A DNA stretch of 64,000 bases from Fulvivirga ulvae (GTDB taxonomy: Bacteria > Bacteroidota > Bacteroidia > Cytophagales > Cyclobacteriaceae), in the NCBI RefSeq assembly GCF_021389975.1, contig NZ_CP089981.1, forward strand, positions 6,411,501-6,475,500. The letters run 5' to 3'. Below the pieces are notes generated by a model. It saw only the letters and a list, made by a program, of their open reading frames with translations. It was not told the origin of the DNA and made no database searches. Both the position numbers and the translations under genes were made by a program. Each line of letters begins with the position of its first letter. Position 1 is the first letter of the stretch. Below are positions 45,301-56,100 of this stretch, one piece after another.

Positions 45301-47151
45301 AACAATTTTCCTGAGCCTTTCTTCAGGATCATTGTGCCCTAGCGGCACATAGGCACCGCCTGCTTTCATAACTGAAAGTATCGCAATGATCATTTGTGGT
45401 GACTTATCAAAATGTATAGGCACCAAAGTACCTTTCTCAACTCCCTTTCCTACCAGGTGATTTGCCAGCCTGTTGGCATATTCGTTCAGTTCCTTATAGG
45501 TCAGTTTTGTGTCCAGGTATTCCAGGGCAACCTTATCAGGGAAATTCATGGCTGCTGCCTCGAAAAGTGCTACCAAATCAGGTTGCGGTTGAGCCTCATC
45601 AGACTTCTCAGCAATAGGGTGTGCCTGAAGCAAATGGAGATTATTCAATGAAGTATCTCCTTCCTCTACAATGCTTAACAGAACCTGCTCAAGGTGTAAT
45701 TTGATCAGGTTTATAAACGTTTTGGGTAGAAGTTCTTCTTTATATATAATCTCTACATTGATCTCCCTGCTTACGGAGAAACGGATCAAAAGGGGATAAT
45801 TGGACGACTGTTCTAACCCTTTGAAGTTACTCACTTCCAGTTTCCACTGCGTAGATGAGGTCAATTCGGAAAGCGGAAAGTTTTGGAATACCATAATGCT
45901 GTCAAACAGATCCCCATGCACACCTGACCACTTCTGAATATCGGCCAAAGCGTTATACTGAAACTTTCTTGACGCTATCTGATCATTTTGAATGCCTTTT
46001 AACCAGGTTTGAACATCACAGCTTTTATCATATACAGAAACAAGGGGCAAGGTGTTGATATACATCCCTACTCTTCTTTCTACATTTTGCAGGTTTTCAG
46101 GTCTACCGGACACTACCACACCAAATGAAATGGTTTCTTCTCCGGTATACTGGTGCAACAGGTACGACCACACTCCCTGCATCAGGGTATTCACTGTAAT
46201 TCGGTTACGCTTGGTAAACAACTCGACTTTTTGAGTTACATTCTCATCAAAAACGAGTATTTCTTCATTAAAATCAGAAACTGTTCTGGTACGTTCGGCT
46301 GAAACCGGGATGAACGGAAGTAAAGTGCTTCCGGTTACAGGTTTGAGGTACTCTGACCAGTAAGCCTGTGCTTTTTCTTTGTCCTGGCTATCAATAAACC
46401 TGATGTAATCTTCGAACCTGTCAACCTCCCCGTCTTTAATGTCTTCACTGGCTGATAGCTTATCATAGACCTGAAGAAACTCTTCCATGAGTATGGGTCT
46501 TGACCAACCGTCTAACAGGATGTGGTGGGTACTCCACAACATTTTATAGCTATCATCTCCCAGTTTAAGCAGCATTACCCGCATCAGTGGTGCCTTTTTA
46601 AAATCAAAAGGTTTAGATCGGTCCTCTCGCTCATATTTATCCAAAGCGGTATCAAGATCATGCCCGTTCAGTTGACTCAGGTCAACTATTTCCAGGGGCA
46701 TTTCTACATGGCGATGCACGCATTGTACGGGAATTTTGAAGGCATCGTAATGAAAACTGGAACGAAGGATGGTATGACTCTTTATTAAGTGATCCCATGC
46801 CTGCTTAAAAAGGTTGAGATCAACTCGTTTAAGGTTACATTTAAGCTGGTTTCGATATGCTCCAACCTGTTGATCGTACAAGTCATGAAACATCATGCCC
46901 GCCTGCAAGGGACTCAACTTGTACATCGACTCTATATCCTTCTTCGATTCCTCACTTTTTGAATTGAGGTGGTCGATCAATTCCTGCTTATTTTCCTTAA
47001 TGAATTTAAGTACTTCGGTATTCTGTTTAATGGCTTTAGCCTGCTCCTCGCTTACTTTATTCTTTCTGGCCTTTAAAACGAGTTTATCCCCATTAGCTTC
47101 CAGAAAGAAGTTGTTTTTATCAAGCAGGTCAATGCATTCTTTTATATTCAT
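39358..47151 (-). CDS. NRPS-C: docking-C-A-T-E-C-A-T
   Basis: A two-module NRPS of 2597 residues. The start chosen is ATG 47149-47151, where the TubC-type docking domain begins (MNIKECIDLLDKNNFFLEAN); an in-frame TTG 18 bases earlier abuts the previous stop. Domains, approximate from the ATG: docking 1-60; C 78-504 (LSPLQAGMMFHDLYD, DCL type; HHILLDG); A 524-1006; T 1029-1094 (GGDSI); E 1109-1529 (HHLLMDTINW, then SPTDFGL); C 1551-1984 (DCL type; HHLLHDG); A 2004-2489; T 2509-2579 (GGNSL). Codes by eye: A1 DAEHVGKITK (unknown), A2 DATKVGEVGK (Asn-like; classic DLTKLGEVGK). The E domain followed by a DCL C domain indicates a D-residue at the first position. The C-terminal tail DQEEYETIKL is a probable docking peptide for NRPS-D. 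Confidence 0.94.
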   Translation of the reverse strand: MNIKECIDLLDKNNFFLEANGDKLVLKARKNKVSEEQAKAIKQNTEVLKFIKENKQELIDHLNSKSEESKKDIESMYKLSPLQAGMMFHDLYDQQVGAYRNQLKCNLKRVDLNLFKQAWDHLIKSHTILRSSFHYDAFKIPVQCVHRHVEMPLEIVDLSQLNGHDLDTALDKYEREDRSKPFDFKKAPLMRVMLLKLGDDSYKMLWSTHHILLDGWSRPILMEEFLQVYDKLSASEDIKDGEVDRFEDYIRFIDSQDKEKAQAYWSEYLKPVTGSTLLPFIPVSAERTRTVSDFNEEILVFDENVTQKVELFTKRNRITVNTLMQGVWSYLLHQYTGEETISFGVVVSGRPENLQNVERRVGMYINTLPLVSVYDKSCDVQTWLKGIQNDQIASRKFQYNALADIQKWSGVHGDLFDSIMVFQNFPLSELTSSTQWKLEVSNFKGLEQSSNYPLLIRFSVSREINVEIIYKEELLPKTFINLIKLHLEQVLLSIVEEGDTSLNNLHLLQAHPIAEKSDEAQPQPDLVALFEAAAMNFPDKVALEYLDTKLTYKELNEYANRLANHLVGKGVEKGTLVPIHFDKSPQMIIAILSVMKAGGAYVPLGHNDPEERLRKIVGMADMPIGLCEVEPSVEAVEWISIGQLSDIFPNESISNPDVQLAGQDLAYVIFTSGSTGEPKGVMVEHSGISNYIHNQTDFFKIDDSERILQFSDYTFDASIEQIFLALTTGATLVLIPGAYRLDKELFEQFLKQKNLTHLHVTPSFLKVLSPGKYGGLRRVVCGGEICDKQLAEEWVNYCQFYNKYGPAEATITVCEYQCSANDLQKGVNSVPIGKPVANTNLYVLNELGQQVPTGVLGELHIGGIQVARGYLNNEDLTASHFVQNPYNSAGKLYKTGDLVRFLPDGNLEFVGRHDEQLKVRGYRIEIAEIERALRDAPGVLEGVVLVVEEASNTQLAAYVVMERVFDPAAIKEALKSELPEYMIPGIIVELESIPLLPSGKVDKKQLKELGIADIREVEYEAPVGAMEEALATVWQELLSVDQVGRQHNYFELGGDSIISIQVVSRIRKLGFELQVGDLFTYQTIARISQAVSKRIEDEKIIRKEAGEVDTMPLTLSQKRLINNTSFAGYPDFTLALNKMISREQASQCLNQMIARYQGLQATFIRHNGQWKQKLMSKQLELSAVTVPSDISDLSAFLESERKKLYNLIDLNNNELISSTWIETPEEQQHNRLILVVHHLLMDTINWRDFINDLNRVFDGQELSEVKSYKEILTGIEEQTQKPLFGKWVEQWESQIPGKEASQAKSEKNYQVYKQSIADENLSTSLNLYREVYHANDTEILLSAIYGTLGQWKGDEQLVIGVESDSGATGQLHSAYPFMLKTTANDAGHALKLVKSFNRQNPEMALTYSAYADKKVSGNNPWDIRVKLYGACQQEEGPVSLAPERACFDAAPGSYGHEQLIIACRIEGEKLQLELLYDPAKYGEVDMASLTDKLTASIEHFLTNAAALKGADPQFSPTDFGLSKEVSIDDFDEFLDGHLDNGATRRSSIQSCYRLSALQSGMLFHSLYDENAATYRNQLKCDIVNLDEQAHKQTWEYLLQKHTIFRSTFHHDVFSIPVQCVHKTASLPIEVIDLTSLEQDELIGRVEKIEEADLQQGFRFDKAPLMRVTLIRLNETHTRMLWTSHHLLHDGWSLPILMEEFLTYYDISVNGANHQIKEEDKYEDYIRFIESQDNSGAAEYWQSYLQEIEVGTLLPFIESSSLRNKGAGTYKEINLNIDKQTTEAIRSFARRHRLTVNTLMQGTWAYLLHQFTGQRDVTFGVVVSGRPEDIPSVEKRVGMYINTLPLRSSLQKSDEILPWLTGIQNDQVNSRNYQYQSLNEIQGLVGVQGDLFDSIMAFQNFPLSKVLDAQDWKLKVEEVYVQEQSNYPLYITIGAFEEINAHFFYNTNLLDPATVKLITEKFHQVLTQIINRDSSKINELKLLTPAERNQLLFDFNQISADYPLDKTIPDLFREQAGLHPQEQAVVYNEHTLTYAELDKKSDELAHNLLSYLGGAENSPVPVLMDRSSNLVISILAIMKAGLVYVPIDPEQPEERITYILEDLSAKAIIADPAYDHLIKRTDLRVIYLGESEITDHSGELPGAKSDQLAYIIYTSGSTGKPKGVMVEHRSLTNYVLNSKELYMTDDATSGSYSFMSSVFDASLTAVFTPLVCGKSIVISPKEAEVFDRELTRQNNPFGFIKLTPAHLLLLEQDPSVFAGTRNYVVGGEQLTNRHLKVLKDAGQDIRVYNEYGPTEATVGCAVFSLQNESFDDYTNIPIGKPMANVHLYVLNESMEPVMQGAVGELYIGGVQVARGYWNNAALTQERFVDNPFAEGQLFKSGDLVKMRGNGNLEFLGRKDHQVKVRGYRVELGEVEKVMNSAEGVNQAVVLTAINKSTDSTYLSGYVVTQGQYSREKLMTYLRDNLPAYMIPDRLIEVKEIPLTINGKVDRKTLLELEKHSISTNDYQAAENELQQELIDIWKEFLELETVGVNDEFFSIGGNSLLAISIISVIRKRLKVDVSVTAFFELTTVAKLSQFIELNRQNESVDQEEYETIKL

Positions 47152-47169
47152 AGTGGTATTTGCGCTCAA

Positions 47170-50100
47170 TTAAAATTTAATAATATCATCAGATTCTTTT
47201 TCGGAGTCCTCGTCATTGAGGAAACTATCCAGCTCTTCATAGCTGATCTCTCCGGATAATCCAAAGTCGGACGGGGTGTACTGTCTTTGCCCCAGTTTTT
47301 CCTTTTCCAGGCAGTGTTCGAAGATCTCCTTTAGGCTATTTACAAACTCAGCACTGATGCGTTGGGTCTGCTCTCTGCCAGTTGCCTCACCAAACGACCA
47401 CCTCAGCCATAGCTGATCCTGATCAAACCCACAATCGATGATCACTTCTTCACCGGTTAACGGGAAGTTGCTTTGCAAGTAAGCGTTGGATATAACATGT
47501 TCAGATAGATTACTAACACTGGTCATGCCATGGAACCTGAGTTTTATATTCCATGGATTCTTCTCAAACTGAGGTTCCTTAACGATATACTTCAGTACTC
47601 CGTAACCTAGTCCATGATCTGAGATCTTACTTCTTGACTCTTTAACTTGTTTTATCAGTTCATCCACAGACAGCTCTTTTTCAGCATGCAGCCTGAATGG
47701 ATAGGTCTGATAAAAATGTCCGATAACTTTATCTGCTCGGCTATTATTTTCGACACCTACTACAATAGCACTGGCGTCTTCTCTCCGCCTAAGTGACAAG
47801 GTAAGAGCACCCAACAAGAAGTCGAGGTTACCGGTCTGATACACAGCATGGGCTGAAGATGCATCAAAGGCGGAAAGGTCAATCTGTTCGGTAAAGTGCT
47901 CATAAGAATCATTGAACACAGGTGTATCCTCCGCCATGAATCCTTTCCACAGATCTGCCTCTTTCTTGTAACGGTCGGCCTGATATGATTCATTCAAAGC
48001 ACCTAATGTGCTTTTATAGGTATCTATATGCTCACCAAGAGATTTACCGTCGAGAACGGACATGAACTCATCTGCAATAATGTCCATAGAAGGCAGATCA
48101 ACCAGTAGGTAGTTTGCATTAAGGATCACTGCATTGCGCTCTACATCTTCATTGGTTTGCACCAGTATAGCTCTAAAGGCTACATCTTCAGGAAGATGCT
48201 GAAGCTTTTGCTGTGCTATCTCTACCTGCAGTCCCACATGAACTTCTTTACTGGATGAGAAATCAACAACCTCTAATGGTGTTTGTGCGTCATCAAAGCG
48301 TTGCGTCCATTGATCATCCGTTTTTGCAAAGGCTACTCTTAGTGCTGCATGTCGTTTGGCCACCTCGTTAAGTGCTTGTTGTAGTTTAGCTACACTCAGA
48401 GCTTTGTCTACTGACAGTGCCACTGAGAGGTAACCTGATGATGCTGACTCCAGGTATTGAAACTGGTTAGGGGTTGCCGAAAGGCTTTCCAATGTTTCAA
48501 AGCTGATCTCTTTAGCTCTTTTTTCATCCCTTTGTTTCAGCACAGGTACTATATCTGCGATAACCTGATACTCAAACAGGTCACTGATCTCCATATCATA
48601 CCCCAACAGATTTGCTCTGCTCACCATTTGAATGGAAATAATCGAATTACCTCCCAAATCAAAGTAGTTGTCGTACCTGCCCACCTGATCAACAGCCAGC
48701 AGCTCCATCCATATATTGGCAAGATCCTGCTCTTCCTTCCCTTGAGGTGCTTCATATTCTTGTCCGCTCTGTGCCTGAATATTAACCGCCTGAAGTTGCT
48801 TTTTATCTATTTTACCATTTACTGTTACAGGTATTGACTCATGCTCTATGACTACATCGGGAATCATATAGTATGGGAGTTGGGCTTTTAAAGTATTCAT
48901 CAACTCCTTTTGATTGTACTCTGTACCTGGAACAACATGCGCCACTAAAAACTTGAAGCCAGAGGCATTCTCTTTAGTCAAGACCACACATTGTCTCACC
49001 ATAGGGTTAAGCCTGATCTTGGTCTCAACTTCACCTAATTCAACCCTGTTACCTCTTATTTTTACCTGATCATCGTTCCTGCCTATAAACTCCATATTGC
49101 CATCTGGTAGCCATCGGGCAAGGTCTCCTGTTTTATAAAGCCTTTGACCTTTGTGGAAAGGGCTTTGAATAAACCTCTCTCCGGTAAGTTGCTCTCGGTT
49201 GAGATACTCCTTGGCCAGGGCAACCCCTCCAATATAAAGCTCACCTACCACCCCAATCGGGCAAAGGTTCAAATGCTCATCAAGCACATACTGAGTTACG
49301 TTGCTTATGGCTTTACCGATCGGCGAGTACTTGCGATCTTCAAAATCTGTCTTCTGAACTTCATAACTGACCACAATTTGTGTCTCGGTCGGACCATAAT
49401 AGTTAAGTAACCTGGCGTTGGTCTTATCAAAAAATTGCCTGATGTCTTCATTAAGTATAAGCTGTTCACCAGCAGTAAATATCGCCTGAATACTCTCCGG
49501 GTAAATGTCTGCTCTTACCGCCTGCTCACAAAGGTTCTTTAAAACTATGTATGGAATAAACAAGTGGTTAACTCCATTCTCTTTGATCAATGCCAGCATT
49601 CCCTGCATATCTCTTCGACGGACTTCATCGATCAATACCAGCTTTCCTCCATAGCAAAGTGCCGAGAAAATCTCCTGGAAACTAGGGTCAAAGTTAAGGC
49701 TGGCAAACTGTAGTACGGTTTTCCCTTTTGTTGAGCATGCCTGTTCCTCATGCCATTGCATCAGGTTTATTAAGGCTGCCTCTTCCATTACTACACCTTT
49801 AGGAGTACCGGTAGACCCAGAGGTATAAATTACATAGACCATTTGGTCTTCAACTTCAGGCCTTACGATATTACCCTTCTCAAGAAGCGCTATCTGATCC
49901 CAATCCTTATCCAGGTTTATAAGCTGAACCTCGCCTTCAATAGTGTCAAACTTGTCTGTAGTGTCGTCCTTTGTCAACACTATGCCAGCACCAGAATCAG
50001 TGACCATGAAATGTAATCTTTCATTAGGGTACTCGGGATCAAGTGGCAAGTATGCCGCTCCTGCTTTTAGTATGGCGAGTATGGATGTAATCAGGTCTAT

Positions 50101-53100
50101 TGACCTGCCCATACACACGGGTACTATGCTGTTAGGCTGAACACCGGCCTGTACCAGATGTCTGGCCAACTTATTCGCTTTCTGATTAAGCTCTGAGTAT
50201 GTCAGACTATCATTATAGAAAGTAATCGCTGTTTCGTCTGGCGACAGCGTGACTTGCTCTTCGAATATTCTGATGATAGAACGGCTCTCTGAATATGTTT
50301 TTGCTGTGTCGTTGAATCCTTCCAGTAGCTTATACTCTTCTTCGCTGCTTAGCAGTTTTAATTTTTCGATACTTTCCTGGCTATTATCAACTACGGCCTG
50401 TAGCAAATTCACATAATGTTCAGCCAGCTTTACTATAGTCTCATTTTTGAAGAGGTCTTTACAATATCCCCAGTTGATGATCATCTCATCATTACGTTCT
50501 GTTACGTTGATGTCGATATCAAACCTTGATAGTGCCGTATCAAAATCTCTGTTTTTCAGGTTAACATCACCGAGCTTGATATTATCTACCGGTGGTGTAT
50601 TTTGCATAACAAAGAGTATCTGAAAAATAGGGCTATGGCTCATATTTCTATCCACTCCTATAGCCTCTACCACTCTTTCAAAAGGTGCATCCTGATACTG
50701 ATAAGCCTCAAGTGTCGTCTTTTTAATTTGCTGCAGATAGTCTTTGAAAGTCATATCTCCTTTCACTGTCGTACGCAGTGCCAGGGTGTTAACAAAGAAC
50801 CCAACCATAGTTTCCAGCTCTGTTTGAGTTCTGTTGGCAATAGGGCTACCAATACATATATCCTGCTGAGCTGTATATCTGTGAAGCAATACCTTAAACG
50901 CCGCCACCATAGTCATGTAAAGCGTAGTCTCCTCATGTTTGGAGAGGGCATACAGCTTATCCGCAAGTGATTTATCCAAAGTATGTTGATACATACCTCC
51001 GTCTACGCCCTGTATGTTAGGTCGGGGGTAGTCTGTTGGCATCTGCAATGCCGGCACTCCGGTCAGTTTATCTTTCCAGTATTGTATTTGCTTATTGAGT
51101 TCCTTTCCTTCAAGATGCTTCCTTTGCCAAAGTGCAAAATCAGCATACTGCAACGACAGGTGAGGTACATGAGCAGGTCTTTTGTAAAATAACGAGTTAT
51201 ACAATTCCACCAGTTCTTTAACCAAAACGGAAACTGACCAGCCATCGAAAGCAATATGATGGAAAACCACAATAACAATGTGCTCATCATCTGATTTACT
51301 GATAACCTCTGCCCTCAGCATAAAGTCTTGGGCCAGGTTAAAAGGTGCTTTGATCAAGTTTGTGATATAGCCTTCTACATCCTTATTTTCAATCGCACTC
51401 CAATCCGTAACCGTCATTTTCCAGTCTTCTGCCGGAAGCACTTTTTGAAAACCTTTGCCATCGCTTTCTTCAACTACCGTTCTCAGTATTTCATGCCTAT
51501 TCACTATTCCTGAAAACGCGGACTCAAGATAGTTTAGGTTCAGGTTACCTTTAACTTCAAATGCCCACGGCATATGATATTGCTCACTTCCTCTGAGTTT
51601 ATCAATAAACCAGAGTCTCTCCTGCGCAAATGACAAAGGAATATTCCCGTTTTTAGGCTGTACATATATTTTGGGCAGGGTACTTTCAGAAGTGGATGCA
51701 TCCATTCTGGAAGAAAGGTCTGCCACTCTGGGATACATAAAGAAGTCGTTAAGACTAAGGCCTGTGCCCAGCTTCTTCCTGATCACCGAAACGGCACGGG
51801 TAGCCAGTAGTGAATGTCCTCCTATTTCGAAGAAATTATCATGTATACCTACCTGATCAATTTCCAGAATGTCTTTATAGATCTCGATGAGCTTTTCCTC
51901 AACCTCATTTCTGGGTTTGGTAATATTATTATTAGAGACTGCCATCCCTTCCACTGCCGGAAGAGCCTTCTTATCTACTTTACTGGTTGACGTAAGCGGA
52001 ATATGATCTATCTCTACAAAGAAGCTAGGCACCATATACTCCGGCAGGTGAGCCAGCAAATACTCCTTGGCTTTTTCCTTCTGATAGTTTTCATCTGTCA
52101 GCACATAAGCTACCAATCGGTTGTACCCTGCATGATCCTGGCTGCCAATTACCACACATTGCTTAATGCCTGACGCCTTTTGCAGTACTTTTTCTATTTC
52201 AGAAGGTTCAACTCTATATCCTCTTATTTTGATTTGCTCATCAGACCTTCCTAAGAAATCAATATTGCCATCGGGCATCCATCGGGCAAGGTCTCCGGTA
52301 TGGTAAAGTCTGTTGCCTTGTTCACCTGAAAATACGTCAGGCACAAATTTCTCTCTGGTCAGTTCGGGCATTTGATGATAGCCTCTGGCCAGCTGTACTC
52401 CACCAATGTACATATCACCTGCTACACCAATAGGTACCATATTCATATTCTTATCCAGTATCCTTACCAGGGTATTGGTCACTGGTCTACCGATGGGTAT
52501 GGATAAGGCTCGTTCTGTATCAAGTTCGCTGTTACATTTGTACTGAGTAGCGGAAATGGCTGTTTCCGTGGGTCCGTATTTGTTGTAAAAAGTGCAGTAG
52601 TCTCTCCACTTTTCGTACAATTTGGGAGCGCAAACCTCTCCACCGGCCACAACTCTTCTCAATCCATTATACTTACCCGGTTTAAGGTTATTAAGGAAAC
52701 CTGGCGTAGCCTGCAAGTGGGTAATGGAAAGGTCTTGCAGGTACTTTTCTACCAGATCATGGTCCCTTCTTGTATCATCGGGAATGAGCACGCACACTGC
52801 ACCATTGATCAATGGCATAAATATTTGCTCTACAGAAGGGTCAAAGCAATAGCTATAAAACTGTAATACTCTGTCGTCCTCAGCAATTTTAAATTCATTA
52901 GACTGATGCAAAATAAAGTTGGTCAGGGCTCCATGCTCCTGAAGCACACCTTTAGGCTGCCCGGTAGACCCGGAAGTATAGATGATATACATCAGGTCTT
53001 TCAGTCTGGTTTCTACTAGTAGTTTTTTTCCCGGTTGTTGCCCTATGGTATCCCAGTCTTTATCCAGACTAACGATGGTAGAAAATACATCAGTATACCT

Positions 53101-56100
53101 TAGTAAGTGACGGCATCTTGAATTACTGATCGCTATTTTCGATTCAGTATCTCTCAGTATGTAGGTGATACGCTCCTGAGGATATTCAGGATCAATTGGC
53201 GCATATGCTGCTCCGGTTTTCAATACTCCCAGAATACCGATGATCATTTCAAATGATCGATCGAGACATAGGGGTACTATTTTTCCTTTAGATATACCAC
53301 GCTCCATCAGATAGCTGGCCAGTTTATTGGACCTTTCATCCAGTTCCTTATAAGTAAGGGTGGTATCACGCAGGGCCAATGCCACATTATCAGGGGTCTT
53401 TTCGGCTTGCTGATAAAACAAGTCTATCAATGTCTTTTCCTCCTGCGGAAGCGTTATCGTCTGACTGAAGTTATTCAGGATCAACGCCTTCTCCTCTTCA
53501 TCCAGCAGGTTTATGGTATCAATGTGTGATTCAGGATGATCCACAATACTGGTAAGCACATTTACGAAGTGCTTAAACAACCTTTCTACAGTGTCCTTCT
53601 TGAAAAGATCCAGGCAATAAACTATTTCAAGGTAGATCTCATCCTCAACTTCCGTAAGACTGAAGTTAAGGTCAAACCTGGAAGTTACTGTGTCATTGTT
53701 CTCATGGATCAGCTCTACGTTATCAAACTTCAACTCCTCTGTTTTCGGAGTATTTTGCATGAGGAACTGGATCTGAAATAAGGCGTTTCTGCTCATATCC
53801 CGTTCAACCCCCAAAGCTTCCACAACTTTTTCAAAAGGTACCTCCTGATTTTCAAAACCAGCCAGCGTAACGCTTTTTATCTGTTGTACCAGTTCCTTGA
53901 ATGTACCCTGTCCATCAACCTGATTGCGTAGTACAATAGTATTGATAAAAAAGCCTATCAGACCTTCTATTTCTTTTTGCTGTCTGCCCGCAGTAGCTGT
54001 ACCTACAGCTATATCATCCTGACCCGTATAGCGATAAAGCAATACATTAAATGCGGCCAGCATAGTCATATAAAGGGTTACTCCTTCCTTCTGGCTCAGC
54101 TTCATCAGTTTGTTTTTCAATTCTTTGCTGATCGTACCGGATACCTGAGCTCCACGGAAGCTTTGCTGTGGTGGTCTTCTAAAATCAGTAGGCATATCCA
54201 GCGGAGTAAGCCCTTGCAATTGATCCGTCCAATAAGTAAGCTTTTGGTTCAATACATCCCCGGCAAGGTACTTTCTCTGCCACACAGCGTAGTCTGAATA
54301 CTGAAGTGAAAGTGGCTGTAACGTAGGGGGTGACTTCCGCAGGAAACTATTGTAAAGCTCTTTTAACTCATGAACAAGGGTAGCCATGGACCAACCGTCA
54401 AATGAGATATGGTGTAAAACAGGTACCAGCAAATGTTCTCCCTCTGAAAGGCTGATCAAGTGTGCCCTGACCATAAAATCGCCTGACAGGTTAAAGGGCT
54501 TCTTTATTTCCTGTGCAACAAAATTATCAATTGATCCAAACTGTTTTTCTATCTCTCCTATGTTGTGGCGTTGCAGGTTCCAGTCTTCAACCGGCAAGAC
54601 TACCTGGGCCGGCACTTCATTTTCAACTTTGATTACCGTTCTCATTACTTCATGTCTCCTGATCACGCCTCTCAGTGACTTTTCAAGTACATCGGTATCG
54701 AGGTCTCCTTTAAGCCTGAATACCCAGTGCATATGATATTGTACTGTACCATGGAGGTTGTCCATAAACCATAGTCTTTCCTGTGCGAAAGAAAGCGGTA
54801 CGTCTCCTGTTCTAGGTCTGGGTTTAACGGCTGGTAAAGTCACATTGCTGGTCTGCCCTTGTATAAACTTACAGAGGGCATGCAACGTGGTATGTTCAAA
54901 GAAATCACTCAGACTTAATTCTACCTGGAGCTCTTTTCTGATCATCGACACTATTCTGGTCGCTAACAGTGAATGCCCTCCAATCTGAAAGAAATCATCG
55001 TGTAAGCCAATTCTGTTCAGTTCCAACAGGTCTTTCCATATCTCACTCACTCTGATCTCCAGCTCACTTTCTGGGTCTATATGATTTTTATTATCGAGGC
55101 TACTGTCATTATTAACTTCCGATAAAAACTTCACATCCACCTTACCGTTGCTCGTGGTGGGGAGTTCATCCAAAGCTACCATCTCCGTTGGCACCATATA
55201 CTCTGGTATCATCAAGGCCAGCTCATCTCTTACCTCAGCTTGTAGCTTCGCTTTTATTTCTCCATACAAAGGGATATTCGTCAGACCTGATCGCCCGGCA
55301 TCCTGATGAGACCAATGGTTCACCACATTTGCGGACATGTCTTTAGAAAGCACCACATTCAGCTTGAATGGGTCTTCATTGACAAGGAAACGGGTGCTGT
55401 AACCCGACTCAGTAGCTTTCTTTATAATTTCTAATGTTGCAGGACTGCTATCACTTACTTTTTCCAGTGACTTCAGTATATCATTGACGGTTTCAATATC
55501 ATTATGCAGAAGACTTTCCAGGAACTGCTGATCTGTTTTAAGCCTTGGGTTGGGTGCATCTTTTATGGCAATCAACGAATGACCTTCCTGTAATGTCTTT
55601 TCAATACTATCATCACACCATACTTTCCAATCTGGTTTCTCAAGGTTGGTATCCTGCCCAATATGCAGTATGACCGTGTATCTGTAAAGTGACAATTCAT
55701 TGATGGCCTCTCCCTGCTTCTCTACAATTTCTACATGGCTGATTTGCGGATATTGGGTCTGCAAATCGTAAAAATATTGAGGATGAAGACAAAGTTCTTC
55801 TTCAGCGAGTATTGCTTGTCTGAGCTCCCACTCAAACTCCTTTTTCTCCAACGAGCCCATTACATTATTAAGGTAGAGCCTGCCTTTGAAGGATTTTAGC
55901 AACCTGTTATCTCTAACGTCTCCGATGATTATTCTCCCCTTATCGGAGATCATATTCACGCAATTGTCAATAACCCTGGAAAGATATTCCTCTCCCGGAA
56001 AGTACTGAATAACAGAGTTGATCAATATGGTATCCAGTGGTTGCTCTGCCGGCAGCTTAACTTCATGCGCCTGACTTCTGAAAAACTCTGTGGCACCATA

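Noticed and set aside
47152..47169. TTG start for NRPS-C directly after the NRPS-B stop
   Set aside because: The docking domain begins at the ATG 18 bases later, and ATG is the better start.
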